IMG/VR virus record: IMGVR_UViG_3300020438_000344
Coordinates: 1-20,840 of that record
Source of the DNA: a virus
DNA length: 20,840 bases
Reading direction: 5' to 3' (one strand)
The notes under the pieces are model-generated. The model ran no database searches and was not told where the DNA came from. It was given only the letters and a program-made list of their open reading frames with translations. The stretch's first letter is position 1; every line of letters starts with the position of its first letter. This document shows, piece by piece, positions 9,214-16,810 of this stretch. A program made the translations under genes and the position numbers.

Positions 9214-9587
9214 CAGTCAATCCAAAAGTAGTAAGCAGAAACACGCGACGTTGGAACGCGAACAACCCGCTTGCCCGCAGAAATAAAAACAACGCTGCCG
9301 TTAACAACGCTACCTAAAGCCGGACTTGTTGGATTAGCCAGCAAAGCTACCGCTCCATGCTCCGGTAGTGTAAGTCGTCTTCCGGTTTGGAGTAACCACC
9401 TTGCAAGACGAATTGGCTTGAACGTATCTTGCGTGTAGGAGCCGTAAGCCCACTCAAATTTGCTGGAGTAATCGCTTAATCCCAAACGCTTGCGAACCTC
9501 GCATACAAGCTGAAAGCAGTCTGTGTAGCCTGTACCGTCAGCGAAAGACGCGCCCCACTGGTACTCCAAGCCAATTAGGTCATTCAT
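9213..9587 (-). CDS. NlpC/P60-like tail tip protein (lambda gpK type), possibly inactive
   Basis: A 124-residue protein whose ATG overlaps the previous stop by ATGA. Its position between L-like and J-like genes matches lambda K. The motif YTDCFQLVCEVRKRLG (residues 21-36) resembles the active-site helix of NlpC/P60 cysteine peptidases, with Cys24 as nucleophile. The family normally has a histidine beginning the strand after the GD-x-A-[VL] turn. Here the turn is EHGAVALL (76-83) and the next strand reads LGSVVNGSVVFIS with no histidine; the only His (77) lies before the turn. I therefore infer a structural or weakened version of the peptidase. The full catalytic set cannot be confirmed without a model. 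Confidence 0.7.
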   Translation of the reverse strand: MNDLIGLEYQWGASFADGTGYTDCFQLVCEVRKRLGLSDYSSKFEWAYGSYTQDTFKPIRLARWLLQTGRRLTLPEHGAVALLANPTSPALGSVVNGSVVFISAGKRVVRVPTSRVSAYYFWID

Positions 9588-10033
9588 CGCAATGACAGCG
9601 CAGATTCAAGCGGCAAAATACCAACGTTGTCTTCGTTTAACCGTTGAGCAGGAAAATTTGAGCCGACAGCATCTATTGCAGTATTAAAACGCAATTCAAT
9701 AGTGTTTTCACTAAAAGTTGCTCCAAGACCGATGTAAAACTCTGTAGAAATCAAACCTTCTACTACATGACCGGCACTAACAAAATTTGTGGTGAGAGTA
9801 AGTTGACTTCGCCTGTTGCCGTTGCCTGATTCGACAAGAGCAATAGCATAGTCTGTGGTGGGAAATAATATTTGAATCTGAGAATTATCGCCTCCTAACG
9901 TTGACACGCTGCCTTGCACCTGAAACGGAGCAAAATCAGTTGCAGCGGGAAAATAATTTTGTTTGACAATCGCTTCAGTTTGATTAACGGGCGTTAAAAA
10001 CATTTTTTGCATGATGCGAATTTCGTTTGTCAT
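9584..10033 (-). CDS. Minor tail protein, lambda gpL position (DUF1833-like)
   Basis: A 149-residue protein that overlaps the previous stop by ATGA (start 10033) and the next gene by 4 nt. By order it takes the place of lambda gpL, between the M-like protein and the K-like peptidase. It contains no cysteine at all, so it cannot carry the iron-sulfur cluster known from lambda-type gpL. The predicted beta strands and the NFPAQRL segment near the C-terminus fit loosely with DUF1833-type tail proteins, which often occupy this slot. The role is inferred from position: joining the distal tail tube to the hub. Confidence 0.6.
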   Translation of the reverse strand: MTNEIRIMQKMFLTPVNQTEAIVKQNYFPAATDFAPFQVQGSVSTLGGDNSQIQILFPTTDYAIALVESGNGNRRSQLTLTTNFVSAGHVVEGLISTEFYIGLGATFSENTIELRFNTAIDAVGSNFPAQRLNEDNVGILPLESALSLR

Positions 10034-10437
10034 GCTTGAAGTTCTCCTATAAAACTTACGGTTACTGTGCTTAAGTTGCTTTGAACGCTTTGCACTTCAG
10101 GCGGTTTTGCATAACGCCATTTTATATTAGCTGGGGCTTGAATATAATCTGTGACAGTTGATTCCATGCCTGCAAACACTGGGTCAGGAATGCTAAAACT
10201 AGTGTAAGTTCCATTTACCCCATCATAATGAGTTAAAATATCTGTCGTGGTTCTAGAATCTACTTCACTAGAATCTGGAATGTTTTTAAACGTAAGGTCC
10301 AAAGTGTAATTAGTTTTTCTGTTGCCGAATGCACGCCTAAATACCGCTCCAGATAACGACGTGTACGTCTTGCTCGGAATGTCACCCATCTTGAATTTAC
10401 GGGTGCTTGGCTTTATCTCAGGAAATGCGTCAGCCAT
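10030..10437 (-). CDS. Minor tail protein, lambda gpM-like
   Basis: A 135-residue protein directly after the tape measure gene; the start codon shares a base with the tape measure stop (TAATG). The segment SLSGAVFRRAFGNRKTNYTL (27-46) and the IPDPVFAG segment resemble the phage minor tail protein family PF05939 (lambda gpM), where a short FG-x-R core precedes a beta sandwich. Position after the tape measure supports this. It probably caps the distal end of the tape measure and starts tail tip assembly. The assignment rests mostly on order, with weak sequence resemblance. Confidence 0.6.
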   Translation of the reverse strand: MADAFPEIKPSTRKFKMGDIPSKTYTSLSGAVFRRAFGNRKTNYTLDLTFKNIPDSSEVDSRTTTDILTHYDGVNGTYTSFSIPDPVFAGMESTVTDYIQAPANIKWRYAKPPEVQSVQSNLSTVTVSFIGELQA

Positions 10438-13400
10438 TAGCGGATACCTACCCTAGAGCGTGTACGTGGGCTGTTCTGCATCTTATCTAATGTCATGCTC
10501 ATACCCTGCTTTGCGCCGTCACTAGCAGCCTGACGACGAGTTGTTGACATAGCAACCTCAAGCTGTTCACGACTTACAAATTCCGTTCCACCGATATTAG
10601 TCGTCTCGAAGGTGAAATTCATTTGTGGTGCGCCGACTCCTGCAGGTGAACGTCCCATCATTTGGCGCATGTCTTCATTGCGCATGATGCCGCCACTTGA
10701 ACCAGGGATAAACATCTCAGGTCCACGCTCTCCAACCATATAAGGACGACCAGCATTTACTGGACCGCCGCTTGCTTTACCAGCAATCAATGTTGGAGGT
10801 GCAAATTGACTTGGATCTGCGAAAAAAGTGCCCCCTTTCAAAGCATCTGGACCAGGAGAAACATTAATTTGGCTTCCAGCCTTGCTAGCAGCCTCTCCTC
10901 CTCCACTTGCTCCGGCAACTGCTCCCAACGCTTTCAGTATGGTCTGAAGAATAATCATTTGGATTTGTTGGGCAATAATGTCGGCAGCCATTGCAACAAA
11001 GTTTTCGCCAATAGTTTTAAACATGTCAGACAACGCTTGTTGCGTTGACTTGCTGCCGTTAATAACGTCTTGGAATGCAGTGCTAAATGCCGCTCCAATA
11101 TTATCTGCAACTTTCACAGCAACGTTTCCAAGCTTTGTCATCTCTGTTAGCTCGCCACGTAATTCAGCAACTCTGTCTTCAATAATCTTTCTGTCAGACG
11201 TGTCGCTCTTGCCTGGCCCTTTGGAAGCTTCGCCTTCTATTGCTTTCTTTTCCTGCTTAAGCAAATCAAGCCGTTCTTGCAATAATTGATTAAGGCCACT
11301 ATTTGCAGGCAAACGAAGTAGCTCAAGCTCAGCAATCTTTATTTGTTCATCTTTTTGTCTAATTAAAGAATCAACTTGTTTGTTGAATTCAACAATACGC
11401 TTGGCTTCTGAAGGAAGCACACCCTCCATCAACAAACGGTTGTACTCTTTAGATGCAGCAAGATTTGCTTCTTGGCTTTCGCGTATGTTCTTGATAGGAG
11501 CTACAGCATTTCTAATTGCGTCTGCTTGCCTTTTAGCTTCAGTTGCTTCAAGATTTGCAAGATTAGTTTTTCTTTCTTGATTTGCCAAAATTGTTTGCTC
11601 AACAGCAAAGTCTTGATTTTTAAGTTTAGATATTCGTTCTATAGTTTGCTCATATTTTGCTTCTATGCCAAGCTTTTGTGCTTCAACACTTCCAGCAACT
11701 TTACTTTGAGCTAACTGACGCTCCAGTTGTTCTGTAACGGCCTCTGCTTGTTGTTTTTGCTGCAGAAGTTGCTCAGCCTGTTTGCTTAGTTTTGCAGAGC
11801 CCTGCTCTATTTTTTTATTTTTACGGTCGATTGCTTCCTCGCTTTCTCGATTAATTTGTGCAATTTTATTATTAAATTCAATAAGATTATTATTCTGAAT
11901 TTTTTGCAAAGATCCATTAGTTTTTAAAAATTCACTTTTATTTTTATCAATGGCGTCTTCAGCTTTTTTGTTTTTAAGGCCAAGCTCTTGAGCAGCCCGT
12001 AGCTTCAGCAAGGTAACATAATCAGAATTAGTTAAATCTTTTTTCTGCGAAGCTAACGCAAGTTCAGTTTTTGTTATTGCAGCACTTTTTATGCCAAATT
12101 CGTTTAAAAATTTAGTAGTTTGTAATTGCTCAGATGTAGCTCTAGTTAGCCGTTCAGCCTCTGCAGTTTTTTGTTGGGCAAGTGTTATTAATTTAGCGTC
12201 AATATCGGCTATTTCATTTATCTCGTCCAAAGTATTACGGCCCAACCCGAGCGCTTCTCTTGCCTCCCTGCCAACGCTAAAACTTGTCAACTCGTTTCTT
12301 CTATCTTGAAGTTCTTTGGCCTCTGGAGTGTTTAAATTCAAGCCAACTCCTAGTTCATTTTGTACCTTAAGACTCTCTGCAAGAAACCCTGGAATACCTG
12401 CAAAAAACTTGGCTGCTGCTGTTTGCATTTGAGCCATTGCTTTTGAAAATTCATTCCCCAGATCTGTAGTTTCTGCACCAAAATTTTCAAGAGCAACCAC
12501 GCCTTCGTCTCCAACAGTTGCAGCTAAAAGTGCAGTTGCCGCCTCAAGAGCTTGCTGTTGCGTCCCAAGGGTTTCTATAGCTTGCAGAAGAGCACCGGTT
12601 TCAGTCCCAGCAAAACCTGCAGCTGTAGCCAAAGCTTCGATGTCGGCCGTAAGAGGATTAAGTGCCTGACCAAGCGTTGCACCGCCACTAACAATTTGAT
12701 CAGCAAATGCACCAAATTGGGTGCCAACCAAAGACAGCGCAAAACCCATCTGGCCGCCAATCATGCCGCCAGCAAAACCACCTATGCCGCCACCAATTGC
12801 CGCTCCACCTCCTTGCCCAAACAGCAGTGGGAACGCGCCACCAATAAGGCCGCTGCTGATCGCATTGTTCCTACGAGTTTTTTCATCAGCTTTTTGTTTT
12901 GCTATATCTTGTTCTAGTTTTTTAGCTGCCGTTAAGCCTGCTTTGCGCCTAGCTTCTATGCGTTTTTCGCTGTCTTCGCGTATTTTTAAATATATTTCTT
13001 CGGCATCTGTGGTTAACTGTATTCTACGATTTAACTCTTTGTCAAACCTGGCCCCTTCTACATTATCAGCCTTTATAGCCGCGCTAAGCTTTGTCTCAAT
13101 AGCGTCCATCTCTGCATCAATTCGTTTCTGAATTCCTCTAATTTTGTGATTATTTAATTCAATAAAAGCGCGACGATCAGCTTTATTTACTTTATTTGTA
13201 AGTTCTATTTTTTGTTGTGCAAGCCTTTGGACTTCTCTGCCTTCGGCAATAGCTTCTGACGCCAAACCAGCAGCTCTAGTCCTAGCCGCTCCAGCTATTG
13301 GATCAAATCCTGGAGCAGGTTCTGGACCAAACTTAGGCTGCCCGCGAAGATATGAACCAGCCATCGTAGTTTGTGCACCACGCTGCGTAGGGGCAGCGAG

Positions 13401-13931
13401 TTCAGCGTTATACGCTTTTAACGGTTCAGTTGATCTAGAAAGGTCTTTTGCAATCTGCTCTGCCTCATTAAAAAACTTATGCCAAGATGTTCTTGTGTTC
13501 AATGCTGAGACACTTATGCCTTTGGCTTGTTGAGCCGCATCTTCAAAAAATGCTTTAAAGGAATCTTGATTTTGTTGTTGGGTTTGCGTCAGCCTTTGTC
13601 CCCCAATAGAAGGGCCTTGCCTTGACCTTGCTTCATCAAGAAGTCTGTTCCGCTCTTTTATTTCTTTTTGATAAACTTGTTCGCTTTTTATTAAATCTCG
13701 CAAAGCGTCTTTAAACGGCTCTGTTCCGCGAGCAGCAGTATTGAAATTATTTTTAGCCTCAGATAAAGTTGCGCTAAGGTTGTTTAAATTAAATACAGTT
13801 GTATTTGCGACAGCACGCAAATCTTTGTTAGCAGACTCAACTGCCTCAGCAGTTCGTTTAATATCATTTTGAAGTTTTTTTAACTGCTCGCCGCCTTTAA
13901 CGGCAATGGCTATTTCAGCGTTGTAGGCCAC
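10437..13931 (-). CDS. Tail length tape measure protein
   Basis: A 1164-residue protein with a GTG start (13929-13931); an in-frame TAG lies just upstream and no early ATG exists, so GTG is the likely start. Long stretches of Lys, Glu, Gln and Ala suggest coiled coil (about 220-355 and 560-930). A Gly-rich hydrophobic region lies at about 358-408 and a second hydrophobic helix at about 975-1010, IIAQQIQMIILQTILKALGA. The end contains GGPVNAGRPYMVGERGPEMF, a strong signature of lambda-type tape measures. It comes right after the frameshifted chaperone pair and before the tail tip genes. It sets tail length, is bound by the chaperones, and is likely ejected into the host envelope on infection. 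Confidence 0.93.
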   Translation of the reverse strand: MAYNAEIAIAVKGGEQLKKLQNDIKRTAEAVESANKDLRAVANTTVFNLNNLSATLSEAKNNFNTAARGTEPFKDALRDLIKSEQVYQKEIKERNRLLDEARSRQGPSIGGQRLTQTQQQNQDSFKAFFEDAAQQAKGISVSALNTRTSWHKFFNEAEQIAKDLSRSTEPLKAYNAELAAPTQRGAQTTMAGSYLRGQPKFGPEPAPGFDPIAGAARTRAAGLASEAIAEGREVQRLAQQKIELTNKVNKADRRAFIELNNHKIRGIQKRIDAEMDAIETKLSAAIKADNVEGARFDKELNRRIQLTTDAEEIYLKIREDSEKRIEARRKAGLTAAKKLEQDIAKQKADEKTRRNNAISSGLIGGAFPLLFGQGGGAAIGGGIGGFAGGMIGGQMGFALSLVGTQFGAFADQIVSGGATLGQALNPLTADIEALATAAGFAGTETGALLQAIETLGTQQQALEAATALLAATVGDEGVVALENFGAETTDLGNEFSKAMAQMQTAAAKFFAGIPGFLAESLKVQNELGVGLNLNTPEAKELQDRRNELTSFSVGREAREALGLGRNTLDEINEIADIDAKLITLAQQKTAEAERLTRATSEQLQTTKFLNEFGIKSAAITKTELALASQKKDLTNSDYVTLLKLRAAQELGLKNKKAEDAIDKNKSEFLKTNGSLQKIQNNNLIEFNNKIAQINRESEEAIDRKNKKIEQGSAKLSKQAEQLLQQKQQAEAVTEQLERQLAQSKVAGSVEAQKLGIEAKYEQTIERISKLKNQDFAVEQTILANQERKTNLANLEATEAKRQADAIRNAVAPIKNIRESQEANLAASKEYNRLLMEGVLPSEAKRIVEFNKQVDSLIRQKDEQIKIAELELLRLPANSGLNQLLQERLDLLKQEKKAIEGEASKGPGKSDTSDRKIIEDRVAELRGELTEMTKLGNVAVKVADNIGAAFSTAFQDVINGSKSTQQALSDMFKTIGENFVAMAADIIAQQIQMIILQTILKALGAVAGASGGGEAASKAGSQINVSPGPDALKGGTFFADPSQFAPPTLIAGKASGGPVNAGRPYMVGERGPEMFIPGSSGGIMRNEDMRQMMGRSPAGVGAPQMNFTFETTNIGGTEFVSREQLEVAMSTTRRQAASDGAKQGMSMTLDKMQNSPRTRSRVGIR

Positions 13932-13960
13932 AGCCGATTTGCCCTAGTAGTTTCACCACT

Positions 13961-14496
13961 TTAGCGTCTACGACGCGCCTTATCCATTTCTTTCTGCTGC
14001 TCCTCGTTAATTACGTTGAAATAGGCGCTCCAACCAATCAATTCTTCTGGTGTCATCGTGGCGCGAACCTCTGACAAGCTCATGCCAAGCTCCTTGGCAA
14101 CGCCAAATTGCAGCATGAGCCAATTGTCCTTCCGAAGCTCAGCGCTTAGGATTTTGGGTCCATTTCAGCAACTTCATCGTCAGTAAGAACGCCAAGCATC
14201 AAAGCCTGCAAGTCTTTATCCTTAACCTCGTTTTTCAGCACGTCAATTTCGCCTGCATTAAACAACTTCTGACCGTTGGCATCCTGTGCCTTAGAAATCA
14301 ACAGCTGCAAAGCAAAAGCGTTGGCATCATCAGACTTAGCCTGCCGTTGAGCACGCTCACGCTCAGCCATTGTCAAAGGTGTCACATACATCTCAAATTC
14401 CGTTCCATCGGAAAGCTCTACTACTTTTTTTGCAGGCTCTAAGTTTGCAGCTTTACGAAGACGATCAATTGCTCGCAATGAAGATGTACCGGCCAT
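13961..14496 (-). CDS. Tail assembly chaperone, -1 frameshift product (GT-like fusion)
   Basis: The fusion is read from 14496 to 14152 in one frame (115 codons), slips back one base at CCCAAAA (minus strand, plus coordinates 14152-14158), and continues from 14152 to a TAA at 13961-13963. The added part is 63 residues: it begins ILSAELRKDNWLMLQF, includes MTPEELIGWSAYF, and ends in four arginines. The whole product is 178 residues. This is the organisation of lambda G/GT and of most siphovirus chaperone pairs, where the extended form binds the tape measure and recruits tube subunits. The second frame has an internal in-frame ATG (L-M-L-Q), but no good ribosome binding site, so slippage is the better model. 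Confidence 0.85.
14146..14496 (-). CDS. Tail assembly chaperone, unshifted product (gpG-like)
   Basis: A 116-residue protein starting at ATG, about 40 nt after a strong terminator. It begins with a basic helix (SLRAIDRLRKAANL), then EFEMYVTPLTMAERERAQRQ (residues 33-52), a pattern frequent in siphovirus tail chaperones, and an acidic end, DDEVAEMDPKS. It ends one codon after the slippery heptamer, so most ribosomes should make this short form and a minority the longer fusion. It is not expected in the finished virion. The match is by pattern and position before the tape measure. Confidence 0.82.
   Translation of the reverse strand: MAGTSSLRAIDRLRKAANLEPAKKVVELSDGTEFEMYVTPLTMAERERAQRQAKSDDANAFALQLLISKAQDANGQKLFNAGEIDVLKNEVKDKDLQALMLGVLTDDEVAEMDPKS
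14152..14158 (-). promoter_or_regulatory. Slippery heptamer for -1 programmed frameshift
   Basis: The minus strand reads GAC CCA AAA TCC TAA in the first frame. C CCA AAA fits the X XXY YYZ rule: both tRNAs can re-pair on CCC AAA one base back, after which the second frame is open for 63 codons. The first-frame stop is two codons after the last slippery base. Downstream, 31 nt away, an 8-bp inverted repeat (14113-14120 with 14078-14085) encloses a smaller 5-bp hairpin (14094-14106) that could act as a stimulator. Confidence 0.85.
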
Positions 14497-14534
14497 ACAA
14501 ATGATTGTGTATCCAATTACTGTAGCAGCACATT

Positions 14535-14565
14535 AAAAAAAGCCCCGGACAAACCAGGGCTTTTC
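14535..14565 (-). terminator. Intrinsic terminator after the major tail tube gene
   Basis: On the minus strand AGCCCTGG, a TTTGT loop and CCGGGGCT form an 8-bp stem with one T-G wobble, followed by a run of seven T (plus 14535-14541). An upstream AAAA can extend the stem. It lies 16 nt beyond the tail tube stop and before the chaperone gene, a textbook Rho-independent terminator shape. Confidence 0.88.
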
Positions 14566-14581
14566 TTGTTTTAATCGTAAA

Positions 14582-15352
14582 TTACGACTTGGCGAAATCG
14601 AAGGTTGGCGTTGTGGTGGGACGGAAGTTAATTTCGACAGACTGGGCGTCATCAGGGTTGATAGCCAAGCTTGCTGTAGTCAAGTTTGCTTCAAACTCAA
14701 TAGAACGACTCAGTGTGTCGTTGAGGCTGCCGCCGCTAAATACCTGATCGGTATAAAGCTTGAACTTACAACCAGTTTGAACACGTTGCAGCACGTCCTC
14801 AACCATACGGTTGCCTAGTGCATCGTCAGTGTCAGTGAAGTACACGGTTGCACTTCCTGAACCATCAGCAAAGCCTGCAATGAACGTTTTAAATGGAACG
14901 TACTGCCCAGGGGTAGCACCAATCGTTGTGACGTCAATTTCGTCACGTGTGATCTCAAAATTCCATTCGCGAACTTGCCCAACAGCTGAAAAAGCTGAAA
15001 ATTCAACTTGAAATTTGTTTGGAGCGACAGCAGTGCCGTCGTCTGTAATCGTAATCGTAGAACCGCCTGACGTTGCAGAAACCTGCATTACGCCTGTGCT
15101 TGCCGTATAAGCAATCACGTAATAAACCGTTCCAGCGGTAATGCCTGCAGGCAAAGTGCCCGAGCCTGCTGCACCTGTGGTGGTGTTAACTACACTAAAT
15201 TTGACAGCATCGCCTACCTTAAAATTAAGGTAAGTTGCAACTGTAAAATTGTCAGAAGCGACGGTAACATCACTTTCGCCAAACTGACCTAAAGTGCCAG
15301 CAGGTTTGTAGTACAAAGCACCTGAAGTGCCGGATAGAACGGTGGCGGCCAT
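14582..15352 (-). CDS. Major tail tube protein
   Basis: A 256-residue protein between the tail terminator and the chaperone genes, the standard place for the tube subunit, and the gene before a strong terminator, as for a high-copy product. The N-terminus has SGTSGALYY (7-15). Residues about 28-122 look like an inserted, Gly/Thr-rich beta domain, including LPAGITAGTVYYVI (67-80). The core resumes at VREWNFEITRDEIDVTTIG (127-145), then GSGSATVYF (164-172) and VLQRVQTGCKFKLY (187-200). The insertion would project from the tube as a surface domain. Two later proteins in this window share the core. No clear ribosome binding site is seen; the 67-nt gap before it holds a small hairpin at 15381-15393. 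Confidence 0.88.
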   Translation of the reverse strand: MAATVLSGTSGALYYKPAGTLGQFGESDVTVASDNFTVATYLNFKVGDAVKFSVVNTTTGAAGSGTLPAGITAGTVYYVIAYTASTGVMQVSATSGGSTITITDDGTAVAPNKFQVEFSAFSAVGQVREWNFEITRDEIDVTTIGATPGQYVPFKTFIAGFADGSGSATVYFTDTDDALGNRMVEDVLQRVQTGCKFKLYTDQVFSGGSLNDTLSRSIEFEANLTTASLAINPDDAQSVEINFRPTTTPTFDFAKS

Positions 15353-15419
15353 TGGGCGTACCAGAGAATAAGGGTTTCTACGGGCACAGCCCGGCTAAAG
15401 ACAGGTTAGCGCAAAGCTG

Positions 15420-15851
15420 TCAAGAGATCACTGTTGCCACATACCCTGTGTCTATCTGCCCCATAAACATTGGAGCGTCCTCAGTAGCTGAAAACGTTGG
15501 TCCGTTAATGTCGCCAACACGGAAAAACACACCGCTGTTTGTTTTGGCCGTATTGTTCAACGTCTCCAATACGCTAACGGCAGTCGTTAGTAGCGTTTGA
15601 TTGCGGGCAGGGCCTTTACCCTTTTCCGTAAATACACGGATCACAACCGCACCACGGGCGTTGTCTACGCTGCTCGTTAGCGTTGCTTCGTTGGTAATAC
15701 CAAAAGTTACATTTACGCGGACGTACTCTGTCGTTGTGTTGGCCGGTACAGCAGTGATGTTGTCAAAAAAGACTGGTACAGCTGGCGACAAGCTGCCAAA
15801 AGCAGTTAAAAGCGGGTTTTCGACTGCAGCGCGGATAGCTTGATAGTTCAT
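15420..15851 (-). CDS. Tail terminator protein
   Basis: A 143-residue protein, start overlapping the previous stop as ATGA. Its sequence has the pattern of siphovirus tail terminators of the DUF4128/lambda gpU-like group: an N-terminal helix (AIRAAVENPLLTAF), EYVRVNVTFG (62-70 region), then RGAVVIRVFTEKGKG and a second helix with repeated Thr and Leu. It should form the ring that stops tube growth and joins tail to neck. Its place directly before the tube gene agrees. Confidence 0.78.
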   Translation of the reverse strand: MNYQAIRAAVENPLLTAFGSLSPAVPVFFDNITAVPANTTTEYVRVNVTFGITNEATLTSSVDNARGAVVIRVFTEKGKGPARNQTLLTTAVSVLETLNNTAKTNSGVFFRVGDINGPTFSATEDAPMFMGQIDTGYVATVIS

Positions 15852-16432
15852 GGCTTGTTAAACGCTTTTTTTACTTCTATTTCTACAGAGCGATTTATTT
15901 TTCCGCTTCCTAAATACGTTTGAAACCAAAATAATTCTGCCGTTCTAGAACTTTTGCCGGTGTCCAAAGGGCCCAAAGGATTCGGCACATCTCCACGTTT
16001 TCCTGGCACAGGCCGATTGTCACTGCCTTGATGAATCTCCCATTTACTCCTGCCTAATGCAGTCTTAGGTTTTTCAGTTGGACGCGCAAAAGTATCTAAC
16101 TTTTCATCTGTCGCTATATCTGCCCACTCATTAAAATTTGAGATTTTAAAAACAGCGTTGTTCCCGCCAAAAACTATGGCTTTTACGGCTTGTGCTGGAG
16201 TAAGCAATGGAATTTTAATGGTTCTAGGCTCGCCTTCCTGCCCGTCGCCTGCAGAAAAACTTCCATCTGGAGTCGTAATTTTCCAAGAATTGGAAAACCT
16301 GCCTGTCCAACTTGGCCCCGCTTTTTGCAATTCTTTGACGTTTTTATGAGCACCACGAATAATGCCAAAAGCAAGAGTAGAACTAACTCCTTTTAAAACG
16401 TCTTTTGCCATGTTTTTTATTTTTTTTGCCAT
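15848..16432 (-). CDS. Neck / tail completion protein, HK97 gp10-like
   Basis: A 194-residue basic protein whose ATG shares a base with the previous stop (TAATG). A motif PSWTGRFSNSWKI (residues about 40-52) resembles the WTG-x-[LF]-x-x-SW core of the HK97 gp10 / lambda gpZ-like neck family. The N-terminus is lysine-rich, and a second Met at residue 8 is an alternative start. The order closure protein, this gene, tail terminator, tube matches the usual siphovirus neck module. Expected role: attach the completed tail to the head or cap the tail end. Confidence 0.7.
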   Translation of the reverse strand: MAKKIKNMAKDVLKGVSSTLAFGIIRGAHKNVKELQKAGPSWTGRFSNSWKITTPDGSFSAGDGQEGEPRTIKIPLLTPAQAVKAIVFGGNNAVFKISNFNEWADIATDEKLDTFARPTEKPKTALGRSKWEIHQGSDNRPVPGKRGDVPNPLGPLDTGKSSRTAELFWFQTYLGSGKINRSVEIEVKKAFNKP

Positions 16433-16809
16433 TACTGCGGCCTCGCAATGATTGTGTGAAGCAACGGGTCTTCACCCCTGAAGCTTACTACGTTTAAAAT
16501 TTTGGCTTCGCGAGTCGCTCCATCCTGTGAATACTGAATGCGATCGGCCTCTGTTGGATAGTAAGAACCCAATTCATCGCCACCAATAATGACCTTGATG
16601 TCAGTTGTTTGATACAGACCTTCGGTCTCCTTAGATGTCACGTTTGAAATCAAGCCTTTTAGTGCAACTGAGGTGTCAGCACCAGTTACAGCACCTGTTG
16701 TAGGGTCATAAACACGTGGTGTTGTCGTTTTAACCAACGTGATGTCTTGACCCCAATCGTCCAGTAGATCCTTGGGGATTGATTTGAATGTGCTGTCTAC
16801 TAATGACAT
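16432..16809 (-). CDS. Head closure / neck protein
   Basis: A 125-residue protein starting one base after the stop of the adaptor gene (TGA T ATG). It has the size, beta-rich character and place of head-closure (stopper) proteins such as lambda gpFII or HK97 gp7: directly after the connector and before the gp10-like protein. Residues about 28-50 (TTPRVYDPTTGAVTGADTSV) look like a loop between strands. It probably forms a ring below the connector that keeps the packaged DNA inside. The identity rests on position and general features; no motif is diagnostic. Confidence 0.6.
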   Translation of the reverse strand: MSLVDSTFKSIPKDLLDDWGQDITLVKTTTPRVYDPTTGAVTGADTSVALKGLISNVTSKETEGLYQTTDIKVIIGGDELGSYYPTEADRIQYSQDGATREAKILNVVSFRGEDPLLHTIIARPQ

Positions 16810-16810
16810 A

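Noticed and set aside
12552-13131. Plus-strand frames opposite the tape measure, including a Pro-rich one
   Set aside because: The Pro runs are the antisense of Gly-rich tape measure sequence. No ribosome site or gene context supports them.
15381-15393. Small hairpin CGGGC-TGT-GCCCG before the tail tube gene as a terminator
   Set aside because: Only five base pairs and no T-run follows. It may be chance or a minor RNA structure.
16158-16396. Alternative frames on both strands within the gp10-like gene
   Set aside because: They overlap the neck gene completely and show no recognisable features.
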